Shown here one piece after another: positions 1 to 10,925 of a DNA stretch of 64,000 nucleotides (the first letter of the stretch is position 1; each line of letters opens with the position of its first letter). The DNA comes from Opisthocomus hoazin (Eukaryota; Chordata; Aves; Opisthocomiformes; Opisthocomidae), in assembly GCF_030867145.1 (NCBI RefSeq), contig NC_134431.1, positions 10,555,089-10,619,088 on the forward strand. The letters run 5' to 3'. The notes beneath the pieces are model-generated. The model saw only the letters and a program-made list of their open reading frames with translations. It did no database searches and was not told where the DNA came from. The translations under genes and the position numbers were made by a program.

Positions 1-856
1 CAAGATGGACCTGCTGCTGGCCAAGGCCAAGCCCATCAGCGACGGTGGTAGTGCCTCTGGAATAACACAGTTCAGAAAGGGAAAAAACCCTGCGGAACGG
101 CAATTGCAGTGGGAGAGAAGAGTGAAAACATGCAAGTATGTGAGAGACGCAACTCTGCAGAGCCCAAGGTCAGTGCACAAGGAGCAGAGGAGGTGCTCCA
201 GGCACCCTGCAGCCAGTGGAGTGGACCATGGTGGAGTAGATCCGCACTCGCAGCCCACGCTGGAGCAGGGGGGTGCCCGAAAGAGGCTGTGACCCTGTGG
301 GGAGCCCATGTTGGGGCAGGCTCCTGGCAGGACCTGTGGGCCCAGGGAGAGAGGAGCCCACACCGGAGCAGGTTTGCTGGCAGGGCTTGTGACCCCGTGG
401 GGGACCCATGCTGGAGCAGTTCATGGAGGACTGTCTCCCATGGGAAGGACCCACGCTGGAGCAGGGGAAGGGTGTGAGGAGGAAGGAGCAGCAGAGCCAA
501 CGTGTGATGAACTGACCACTACCCCCATTCCCCAGCCCACTGCACCACTCGGGGGGAGAAGCAAGAGAAATCGGGAGTGAAGTTGAGTCCAGGAAGAAGA
601 GAGGGATGGGAGGAAGGTGCTTTAAGATTTGGTTTTATTTCTCTTTATCTGACTCTGTGAATCGGTAATAAACTGAATTAATTTTTCCCCAAGTCAAGTC
701 TGTTCTACCTGTGCCGGTAACCGGTGAGCGATCCCCCTGCCCTTCCCTCGACCCACGAGCCTTTCGCTGTATTTTCCCCCCTCTGTCCAGCTGAGGAGGG
801 CAGTGACAGAGCAGCTTTGGTGGGCACCTGGCTCCAGGCAGGGTCAACTCACCACA
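1..856 (+). mobile_element. Avian endogenous retrovirus LTR fragment, cut by the window edge
   Basis: The right part looks like a retroviral LTR. It has an AATAAA poly(A) signal near 668 followed by a GT/T-rich stretch, and it ends in a CCACA terminus at 852-856 that fits the TG...CA rule. The text from about 480 to 856 resembles LTRs I know from neoavian ERVs. Between about 230 and 480 there is a degenerate tandem motif around 'CCCACGCTGGAGCAG', repeated about four to five times. The 5' end is not visible, so the element may start before base 1. No intact gag, pol or env frame is present. It lies in intron 1 of UBE2V1, antisense to that gene. The family name is uncertain. Confidence 0.65.
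230..475 (+). repeat. Degenerate tandem repeat inside the LTR
   Basis: Variants of a 'CCCA(C/T)GCTGGAGCAG' core, followed by 'TGTGACCC(C/T)GTGGGG', recur near 258, 307, 358, 407 and 451. Spacing is roughly 45-55 bases. The copies are diverged and no coding frame runs through them. Internal minisatellites of this kind are common in avian LTRs. The short open frames across this stretch are by-products of the repeat. Confidence 0.55.
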
Positions 857-3800
857 TCCTTCCAGGTACCTGTGTGGAGCATGTCTCTCTCCAAAGGTAA
901 CAAAATTATTGCCAGGATATATTTAATGAAGTTCTTTTCACCTGACATACAAAAAGCTTGGATCTGGGGTTTGGAGATTTTTCCACCCCCCAATAGCACA
1001 AAGTTAACTATTCACCAGCATGTAGTAACAGAAAATCACAACTAATGCCCTTCTTCACTGTCACTTCTCTAGCAGAGCAGACAGAGCAGGGGAAATCAGC
1101 CTTTCAGCGTATAAAGTGAACCCAGCAAACTCCTCGGTCAGCAGCCAGTGCTTCCAGCATGGCCACAGCACCGAGCTCTGAGGACATCAGAAATGGACCA
1201 AGGGCTTTGAAATCATCTCTGCAGCTCTCCGGCAATATGGAAAATACAGAGGATCTAAGGCACTGTGAAGTGCCTTAAAATCTAGTAACTCTGGTAGCTT
1301 TAAAATCCCTGTTAAATATATTAATGACCTAAAGGAACTAAATGTCAATGACAACTTTGCTGCAGAATCAGAGCTGCCCAAATTTCATTAACTACAAAGC
1401 AAGCATAAAAGAAACAAAACAAAAAAAGCAAATTACTAAGGGAATTATTGTGTTGGCCAGCTTGATACACATCTAACAAAATCATGTTCAAGAATATTCT
1501 GGGGGAACATGATTCAACAACACAGCTGTAGCAACAGTACGAAGAGCAGCCCGGAATCAGAAAAGCGCTGTCAGAAGACGTCAGACCGGCACTGGCCACA
1601 CCAAACCACGGGCACGACCCAACCACAGCCTCGGGCCAGATCTACATCTTCAGCTCGCAGCCAGACCGTGCTGTTACCATGGCTGCTGAGTAATACAAGT
1701 CTTTGGCTGCGAAAGGGAATGAGTCAGTTGGGGCTGGTGAAGCCATTGCCGTAAGATTAACTGAGTCCCAAACCCTTGGTGGTAACAGGACCTCCTGGGG
1801 ACCACTGCCACTTCCCCTGCGCAAAACACTCCAGTGTTTCACCTCCCAGTAAGTCTTCAAAGTATGTATCTTGCATACCTCAGGCATATGGAGGTTCAAG
1901 TATGCAGTTCATACCTGAATCACGACAGATTAGCCACCCCACTTCTAATTCTATTCCCAGTGCTCTCCACGCAGTTGTTGGGGGAAGCAGAGAAGAGAGC
2001 AGTCTAGCTCCAACACAGGGAATGAGAGAGCTAGGGGACAAGAGAAACCGATGGAGTACGAGTTGCAGGACAAGGTGCCACCCTTACTGACATGCACACT
2101 ACCTGGCTCACAATTTTCGCTGCAGCGGAGCGAGCTGGCGATGGGGAATGACTCAGGGCTGTGCGATGCCCGGAGCTGCTGCCTAGGCTTCAGCCCTGCC
2201 TTGCAGACGGCGCGAGGAAGAAGGACGAACAAAAGGCAAACAAAAGGTCCTTCGCCAGGGTGAGCTCCACCCGTCGGTCTGACACAGCAGCTCTTCGACA
2301 GCGCAGGTGACGCCGCAAAGGAAACCGTCTGTGGTTATTATTAGAAACCCAACCTGAGCCTCTCCCCGCTCGCAGAAGCAACAAGCTGAAGCCAGCACAA
2401 GATCTGCCTCGAATGTGTCATGTCGCCAAAAAATGCTCTCCCTCTGGACCACAACATCACGATCCTTATAACAAGCATCATCTCCACCTCTCTACTTCAG
2501 TACTTGGTAATACCACTTCACATTTAACAGTGGTGCGAAGATAATTTACTGATATTTACTTAGACCAAAACAAATAACCTAGGAGGAATCAGCTGTATGG
2601 TAAGCAGACACAGGTCACACACCAAAGAAAGAAACCAAAAAGGTTGCCTGTCTACCCTTCCTCTGAGCGTCACGCACCCTGTTCATCAAGCGAGGCAGGA
2701 ACCCTGCATGAAGCAAATTACATGATCACGTAACTGAAAAATACATCATCATGTATATATTTGAGGAGGCCCCAACCAAGGCTGAAAGGCAGCCTTAATT
2801 CTGACATTTGCTAACCAGAGCTAGGCTTGGCTTTACAGCCTTTCAGGAACAGAAAGCAACTTTATTTCCAAGCTGCTCCCAAGATGCAGCTCCTCTGATT
2901 GAGCATGAATCAGAGCCATAAAAGAGTCACACAGGATTTTAGAGTTCTCTGACAAGTTCGAGGGCTACAGAGAGGCAGCTACTCCTATCGTGCACTGGCT
3001 CCTATCACACAGAAAACGGTAACTTAAATTATTACTAATTCCACAGCAACTCCACTCGTGAGCACTACAAGAGCATCAGTGGCAAAGGGAGGTGTGAAAA
3101 GTGAATTACATATATTGGAGTTTTTATGCATTTCACAAAAAATAAAATCATGGGAGATGACTGGTCACTTGCAACAAACCACCCTGTCTAACAGCATCGT
3201 TGCCTTCTAAACATGTTTTATCCCTATGATCAAGCTCAGAGGTGTAACCTGGAAGACCTGCACCTCAGCCACTACAGAGGCGAGTTCAGAGTCACACTGA
3301 AGCTGGTAATTCAGCTGCCTCCCCAACACGTTCTCAGCAGCTCCAGCAGGAAGAAAACCACACACATACATATAGAAGACTATGGCCATATGATCATAAA
3401 TGCTTTAAATCATTTCTAAATAAGCTGCCCTTAAGCAAGGCAGAATGAAAGACGAGATTCACCCTTCTGGTCAGCCTGGAAAGCTGCACGAAGCCATTAA
3501 GCCAACCCTGTCTCCCCTTCGTTCGCCATGGCCTGGAGCACTCAGGGTCAGCTACCACATCCTGCTGGGACCCGAACCTCAGAAACCACACGAGCTTTAT
3601 CACTCGCGGTCATACGCAAACATATCACCATCGCGGTTGTTGTCCGCCAAGATTCCTAGAAAGCGATCTGAGCTGTTCTGGGCATTCACAGTACTTGCCA
3701 CACAGCGCCCATGGCCAAACCGCGGCAGACCCAGAGTTAGGAGATGTCCTGCACCAGCTGACACAACCATGAGTCAGCCTCCCACCCCCCAGTAAATACC

Positions 3801-6800
3801 TTGCATAATCTTTTTAGTGTAGTAATAGACACTTTCCAGTCAGTAACCAAACCAACCTGTTTTTCTAAGAGTCCTTCATTTAACACAAAAAAGCACTACA
3901 TAAAGAGGCAATTAAAAAGTAATCAGGTTGTTGAAAGTACTTTCAGTTATGCATTTAAATTTAGCCTTCACTATGGTTCAAGACGACTCTCAAATAGCAG
4001 CTTCATTTGATAAAAAAGCCCACAATAATATCTAGATAATTGCTTCACTTGCAGCTTGCCCGACTGCACAGAAATACTCCCAGAAATGGAACTGAAAAAA
4101 ACATTTCAGAGTAAAAGGAGACATTTACAATTAATGACAACAGCAAACCTATGACAGCTACATTATAACTCTGCTGACAAGGTAAGATCTCCGATGACAC
4201 AGGTTTGTACACTCTTTCTAAAAGTTCACCTTTCGGTAAATGTGCATTGCAAAGCCTCAGCCCTGGACACTAGTTCACCAGTTACACAAAGCTCATGAAA
4301 TATTTTCACAGCAAACTAGAGAACAACACTAAGCCACAGTCTGAGTTATCCAGTAAGTCAGGATGTGTACTTCACAGAGCTTTAAGCCGCAGTTATGAAG
4401 CTGCCAGGTTTTGGGTGACCTCCTCTTCAGCCTTCAGACAGAATCAGGATCTTCCGTTTTCCTTGTCACAAGCTTCACCCAACGCCAGCACTGCCAGGCG
4501 GACCAGCACGGACGAGCCCCCGCTACCACGGCACCGCACAGCCCAGCCGGCTCCTAAGCTACCAGTCGCAAGACCGAGAGCCGGCAAGCTCGAATGAGGA
4601 CCAAAGGAGTCTGACTGTGTCTGGTCAGAATCGCACGAAGGAAAGTTCCGCACTAGGAAAGAAGAGAATTATTCCTGGAAGACAGTTAAATGCCAGCTTG
4701 GACTTCTAAAGACCTTAAAGCACTCTCAGATTCACTTTATATCGCAGCACTACTAAAGATACACAGACAGATAACTGAATGCATCTTATGACAGTTTTAA
4801 AAGTGATCTTACCAGCCTCAGATTTTGCTCATATTTACATTTACGTGAAGTACATAGTAGGTTTTTAAGAAGCTAAAAACAGCACTTCGACAGACTGTAT
4901 TTTTTAATCTTTTGTTTTTCCTCAGTTGCATAGTGGAAGCAATTCCAAGTTCAGAAACCTTACCAAGCTGAAAACAGCAGTGAAACCAGTGAAGGCAGGT
5001 GGACAACACGCCTTTGAGAGGAGATCCTCTTCTTGAGCCTGTTTGATCAGTGTCAGGAGAACAAAATACACCCCTCTCACAAAAACTTCAAGAGCACAGT
5101 CCTCTCCTTTCTGAAGTGAAATCAAATTACAAGCACTTCTCTTCAGGATTAACAACACAAATATATCCCACTGAACACCTCAGCAAAGCGTGCAGAAAAC
5201 GCATTTCATCTGCTCGGGGCTCTACAAGAGAAACCACCTTTTTGCTGAAGGCTTCCTGACTTCTTCACCGACAACAGGCAACGCATCACCAGGCCAACTG
5301 TAACTCTGCTTTCTGTACTAGTTCCCAATTTATGCTAGCTCACACGAACTGAAAACACCTATGCTGCTTAAATATGTTAAAGCCCCTTTTGTTGCTTGTG
5401 TTTACGTATTTGATATTCAGCCCTAATTGCATCTTGTCCAATATATCTCTCACCTCTCTGCAGAGACCGCAACTATTGAAAATTTGACAGTTTACCCTTG
5501 CAGTGCTGCAACTGTAAAAAATAAACACACCATTCTTTGTCACAATAGTATATAAAGTTTCTGAAGTGATGGAATATTTAAAACTGAAAAAAAGGCTTTC
5601 AGCAACTGCCAAAAACTTTCAGGAGAAAGGAACTTTACACTTCTTGCATTGGCTTTTTTTTCCCCACTCTGATAATGCAGACAGGCACTGAGTACTTTGC
5701 AATCCAAAATAACTTCCTGAGCAGCTGGAACAATCTGAAGTGTTTTCTGTTGTGTGTAAGCCAGAATGCTGGTTCTGTCTTTCAATACTTTAAGCACAGC
5801 ACTTGAAGAGTTCAAATCAGATGCATTCTGTGGCTTGTACCGCAGCTGAAAAGCAAAACACTACCAGCTCAGCTAGAAGTTACTCTAGAAAATCAGTCAC
5901 CCTGAACTAGCATCCTGGACAGAATCCTTACACTCAGTCTCACCGGAGAAAAACCCACCATCTCCTCTCTGCGTCGTGAAAAGAAATGGTTGTTACCGAT
6001 GGAGAGCTGCGCGGCCCCTCCAGCTGCCTCTTCTACCCACAAACTATGGCTACGTTTGCTTAAATTCACACCACCCTCCACAAGGTGAACGCACGGGTGG
6101 GTTCACCGATTTTAAGATACGCTTTGAAGAGCAAGACACCGTGCCGACAGACCGAGGCAAAGTTACCTGTCCGGTGCGGGACTCCCGTTTAACCCCAGAG
6201 CCGAGCAGCACGGGCAGGGAGCGGCAGAGGCAGGACACATGCCGTACCGGGCTTTGCTTCTGGGCCAGGCCCAGGTCAGACTCAGGAGGAAAGTGCACAA
6301 ATTAATCGGCAGGTGGAAACAGAGTAACTTCACCTTGACTTGCAAGAGTCAAAAAACACCCTTACAACCTGAAAAACCCAACCTTCATACACCTAACAAA
6401 ATGTGTCAGTATTCTATCTGCTATGGTCCTTACCAACATACACATTTAATACCCCAACGAACCATTTGAAGTTCTCAGCCAGAATGGCATTTTTCAAACG
6501 TATTATATAGTTTACACCATTCTATGTGAAAAGTCAACCGCGTACCTTCTTGTTAGAGTTTTGAACTATTTACCTTTTTATTTAATCCACTGCATCCTTC
6601 CATTACGATACACAAAGAACTTCTGCAATCAACTCCTTCAGCACCTGCTATTTCATGTGCTCTTATAGTCCATCTTATTTAAGAAGGCATAATTTATCTT
6701 CCCAGTTTCTCTTCAATTACTTTTTCCCTACCCTTGAGTCTTTTACTTACAGACTTAGAAAGTACTTGGTGGCTGGCAGTATTTATTTTGAGATAACAAT

Positions 6801-9800
6801 GTCTATTGTATGCAGCGCACTCCGAAGGAGACATCACGGTCCATTTGCAGAGGCAGCGTACACCTTCTGTATCCTTCAACACACAGTTTCTTCTGCATTC
6901 TAATGTCTTGTTTGCCTTGCACGAGCATAACACTGAGTTTACAGTGATGCTGTGGGTCCCCCAAATATTACAAATACATACTTTTAATATACCGTACTAA
7001 AACCGATCTGCACTATTCTCTCTGTTAGCAATATTAAGCCACATATATCAGTATTATCGTGCCTGTTCACCTAATGAATTGTCCTTCTGGAGTTCTTTGC
7101 ATTCCTCTGACTTTGAATAACTTAAATCTGGGCAAATCATTCCACTACTCAGTTCTTCCAGGCTGTTGGTAAACTCAGTGTCTGCCACAGCCCTGCAACA
7201 GACCCCCCCAGACAGACCTACAAGAGAAAAGTGGGTTAAACGAGATCATTAAAACTTTTGCCAGGATGAAAGTGAGAGAAACAGGATTCCATAGGCCCAC
7301 ATGGTCAGGTTTGGACCCATTCTAATATTGGAGTCTGCAGAAGAGCAACACGGAGCAAGCTCCTGTAGTCTAACTGCAACCCAGACTCCACGCAGCCCAA
7401 CTTCCCCGCCGAGCCATGGAGTACGTGAGCCTCAAGGAACCCTTGATGCCTTGGCTCAATCACCCCCGGGGACCTGAGCCAGCCAAGTGCTCCTGCATGA
7501 CGTTTCAGTCTGAAGGACGGACAGATATACGCTTACGGCCTGCGTGTTTGTAGTTTCCTATGAAGAGCCTTATTAGCATGACTAAAGTCAACCCTATATT
7601 TTTATTCATATATTAACTGGGAGGGGGGAACACACGCTATCAGCAACATAGAATTCTCCTCTACATAAGCGATACTGGTGGACGTTGCATCACAACATCT
7701 CTTCCAGGTAAGGGTTTTTTTTCCTTCCTGTTACTTATTTCTACCTGTTTATTAGATACAAGCACAAAGCTTACCTGTCTAACTCCCAGGACCAGCCCTA
7801 TGACTTTTTTAAGTTACAGGGACATTTGCTACCACTGCTTCCTCCAGGTCAGTAGCTGGCTTTAAAGAAAGACTCAGTATTTTCCGTCCTCAATCTCTGT
7901 TTAAGCTCCTTTGCTGAACAACTATAAACTTCTGATACCAAACATATTCAAGTATTTTATAAACAAGTATGAATACATTAAGATTCCATGAATGAAGAAT
8001 TAGCAAAATCTGTTTTACATATGGCTACAGATACTACCAAGCTACTTGCCTGAAGCCCCACAGCGGAGAACAAGCAGGTGTCACCTCCCGGCTCCGTCTG
8101 TACGTGCCAGGCAGCACCTTCAGTGCCGCGCCAAGCAGGGACCACACAAACTGCACTGCAGTGCCACCGCCACCACCAGTGGCTGACACCGTGGTGTCTG
8201 CTTCATCCGAAGAGGACAATCTCCATCCTTCACCAACACAACACGGGAACGCAGACCGCTGCTGGTAGGGCAGCCTAGGACTTACAGCTGGACGAAGCTC
8301 CAAGGCTCCCACCAACGCAAGCTGCTGGTCTGACCCTGAAGGTTCCCCCACACTGAATTTAGCGTTTGCTGCAAAAGTTCAGTGTTACTGCAACACATCT
8401 TTGTAAGACACACACTGATGTTCCTTTTTTTTTTTTAATTCCCCCGCACCAGTTAAACGTGCGGGCCCTCAGAAGTACCTGCAGAGCAGTGCTCGTCAGA
8501 CACCCACACTGCAGACACAAGAACCTGAGGCCCCTACTCACATCTCCCTGGCCGCATATTGCTCCACGCTTCCAGCACAGAGGACACAAGGCAGCTTCCA
8601 GGAATCCATGAAATAACAGGAAGCAATCCGAATAACACAATGTGGCTATCGGATGATGGTCAACGACAGTTTACCACAAAGACTGCTCGCTCCAGCAGGA
8701 AAACTGTGCAGTAGGACTAGCTTTGGACTTCATCATTGCAGTCCACGTCCCTTTCTACACATACCCCTCCGTGACCGCCCAGACAATTAATTCACAAAGC
8801 TGCACTGGCTTGAAAAGAGAAACAGTTGCCTTGCTCTTCCAGCCAAATACAGAATGAAAAGTCAGCAGCTTGAGAGGATTATTGAGAAACTGCGGTAGCC
8901 AGAACACTGTGACATAAGCGGGGGAAGAAGGCTCCGCTACATTTCTTGCGTATTTCAGCCCAGGGTTCCAGCACCTCACCATCACGTACGTTCACAATGT
9001 CACAACACAGTTCTAAGCACAGCACCTGCATTTTAACAGTGGTTTTAGAAAATTGATTGCTACGAATTATCTGCATTGTGATGGTTATTCTTAAAAGTTG
9101 GAAGTGGTCATCAACAGACACCTATCCGTAAAAAAAGAGCTCCAAAATGTCGTCACTGTATCTTCCACAGCAGTCTTCTGGTGATCTCATACTTAAACTT
9201 CCAAGGCAGCAACCTGAAAACCAGTATCGCAGTGGCAGTTTGAAACCCTACACGGACTTATGAAAACAGGAAAATGAAACTGGCTAAATGGAAGCGAAAC
9301 TAATTTATTCCATCAGCCAACGCTCACCGGAGCATGTTGGCAGAAAAAACCCATTCAAAGTCTCGCTGCAGCGTTTTTGTTTAACGCGTAACGATCAGTG
9401 CAAAGACAGGAACTGTTTAACTGCTTCAAGCAGGCGGGGAGGAATTTCACAGGGGAAAAACCACGCCGGTTTCTCGCAGCGCACAGGTCCGGCAGGGCAG
9501 CCACCTCCTCCCGCTGGGACAGGAGGACACGGCCAGCCAGACGGCCGCCTGCAGCCGCTCCCGCCGCTCCGGGCGCGGCCCCGGCCCCAGGAGCCGAGGG
9601 GCAGCTCCGAGCCCGGCGCGCTCCCTGGCAGAGCCGCGGCCCCGGGGCAGGGGCTCCCAGGCCCGCGGCCCAGCCCGGCGCGCCGCCAGCTCGCCCAGAA
9701 TCGGCCCGGGCGGGCTCCACGCCACCCGGCCACGCGCCGGACTCGCCCTGCCCGGGCCGCTCTCGCCGCGAGGAGCCCCCGGGGAGGCGCCGGCCGAGCC

Positions 9801-10089
9801 CGCCCGGGAGCCGCGGCGGAGGAGCGGAGCAGGGCCGGCTCCGGCTCCGCCGCCTGCAGCCTCGGCCGGGCGCCGGGCCCCGCTCCGGGCCGCGCCCCTC
9901 GGCCCGGCCCCGCCGCCGCCCTCGCCCCTCGGCCGGGCGCCTCCCGGCCTACCGCCCGCCGCCGCCCCGCGGCCCCGCGGCCCCGCCGCCGGGCCCGCCG
10001 GCCCCCCACCGCCCGCTGCCCGCGGGGGCCGCGGCTGCCCCCCAGGGAGAAGCGGCCCCGCCCGGCCCGCCGCCCCGCCGCCCGCTCAC
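857..10089 (-). other. UBE2V1: UBE2V1 intron 1 (continues past the left edge)
   Basis: This is the sequence downstream of the UBE2V1 exon 1 donor on the minus strand. I looked on the minus strand for the conserved motifs encoded by UBE2V1 exons 2-4 (the segment with the WTGMIIGPP motif, the PEAPP motif, and the C-terminal end) and found none. The intron is therefore at least 10 kb and the rest of the gene lies outside the window. The interval is unremarkable, moderately AT-rich sequence with a T14 run near 8,428. No other gene is supported. Confidence 0.6.
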
Positions 10090-10111
10090 CCGCACCCGTG
10101 GTGGCCGCCAT
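10090..10111 (-). CDS. UBE2V1: UBE2V1 exon 1 (coding part), ubiquitin-conjugating enzyme E2 variant 1
   Basis: The minus strand reads ATG at 10111-10109, encodes MAATTGA plus the first base of a Gly codon, then meets a good donor (G|GTGAGC, intron from 10089). The human protein begins with nearly the same eight residues and its first exon ends at the same point. UBE2V1 (UEV1A) is a catalytically inactive E2-like protein that pairs with UBE2N/Ubc13 to build K63-linked ubiquitin chains in NF-kB signalling and DNA-damage tolerance. That function is family knowledge; only the first eight residues are visible here. Support comes from the YY1-type start-site motif, the surrounding CpG island, and the position directly downstream of PEDS1 on the same strand, as in other vertebrates. 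UBE2V2 also has a short first exon, but synteny favours UBE2V1. Confidence 0.85.
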
Positions 10112-10115
10112 CTTG
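10104..10115 (-). promoter_or_regulatory. UBE2V1: YY1-type initiator/translation-start motif at UBE2V1
   Basis: The minus strand reads CAAGATGGCGGC, a perfect match to the known YY1 core motif. The ATG is the UBE2V1 start codon. YY1 sites of this form typically lie just downstream of the transcription start site in TATA-less CpG-island promoters, which suggests a very short 5' UTR. Confidence 0.6.
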
Positions 10116-10351
10116 CGCCGCTGCCGCTGGAGCCCCGCCCCCTCCCAGACGTCAACGCAACGCGAGAAGTGCGGCTCCGAGGGCGCGGCGCGGGCGGGCG
10201 CGCTAAGGGCAGGCCGCGGCGGCAAAGAGAGTTCTGCGGTGCGCGCAGGGCGGCTCCGGAGCTTCATGGCGCGGGCGGGCTCTCCGGCGGGGTTCCGGCG
10301 AGGGGACGAGGCCCCTGCCCTTCTCCTGCAGGCAGCCCCGGGGAGATCAGC

Positions 10352-10925
10352 CCAGTGCATTAAGAAGAGTGTGGCCAGCAGGTCGAGGGAGGTTCTCCTC
10401 CCCCTCTACTTTGTCCGAGTGAGGCCCCATCTGGAGTACTGTGTCCAGTGCTGGGCTCCCCTGTTCAAGAAAGGTGAGGAACTACTGGAGAGAGTCCAGC
10501 GGAGGGCTATGAGGATGAGGAGGGGACTGGAGCATCTCTCCTACGAGGAGAGGCTGAGGGAGCTGGGCTTGTTCAGCCTGAAGAAAAGGCTGCGAGGGGA
10601 CCTTAGAAATGCCTCTAAATATCTTAAGGAGGATGGGGCCAAGCTCTTCTTGGTGCCCAGCGACAGGACAAGGGGCAATGGGCACAAACTGAAGCAGAGG
10701 AAGTTCCGTCTGAACATGAGGAAGAACTTCTTCCCTCTGAGGGTGATGGAACCCTGGAACAGGCTGCCCAGGGAGGCTGTGGAGTGTCCTTCTCTGGAGA
10801 TATTCAAGACCCGCCTGGACAAGGTCCTGTGCAGCCTGCTGTAGGTGACCCTGCTTTGGCAGGAGGGTTGGACTGGGTGACCCACAGAGGTCCCTTCCGA
10901 CCCCGACCATCCTGTGATTCTGTGA
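10352..10925 (+). mobile_element. CR1 LINE, 3' end (5'-truncated, orientation +)
   Basis: The sequence matches the 3' part of the avian CR1 non-LTR retrotransposon. The C-terminal end of ORF2 reads open through about 10844, with recognisable segments such as [37 protein letters not shown] and [14 protein letters not shown] short 3' UTR follows, ending GATTCTGTGA at 10925. CR1 copies are usually 5'-truncated, as here. A few internal codons are missing compared with typical CR1. It sits directly upstream of the UBE2V1 promoter, in opposite orientation to the gene. The long open frame from 9288 to 10844 is an accidental fusion of GC-rich promoter sequence to this CR1 tail. Confidence 0.92.

Larger units (their letters stand above)
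9490..10330. promoter_or_regulatory. UBE2V1: CpG island, UBE2V1 promoter
   Basis: Very GC- and CpG-rich sequence surrounds the UBE2V1 first exon. On the minus strand the island extends about 600 bases into intron 1 and about 220 bases upstream of the start codon. No TATA box is evident, as expected for a housekeeping gene. Long open frames on both strands here (for example 9395-10360 and 9398-10363) reflect Arg/Pro/Ala-rich GC composition rather than genes. Confidence 0.8.

Noticed and set aside
1-9400. UBE2V1 exons 2-4 expected downstream of exon 1
   Set aside because: I searched the minus strand for the conserved motifs and the C-terminal end and found none. They are assumed to lie beyond the left edge.
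9395-10360. 321-codon open frames on both strands
   Set aside because: Arg/Pro/Ala/Gly-rich translations of a CpG island. Only the eight residues from the ATG at 10111 to the donor belong to UBE2V1.
9288-10844. 518-codon open frame on the plus strand
   Set aside because: It begins in intron 1 of UBE2V1, crosses GC-rich promoter sequence antisense to the gene and ends in the CR1 ORF2 tail. It is a chance fusion, not a gene.
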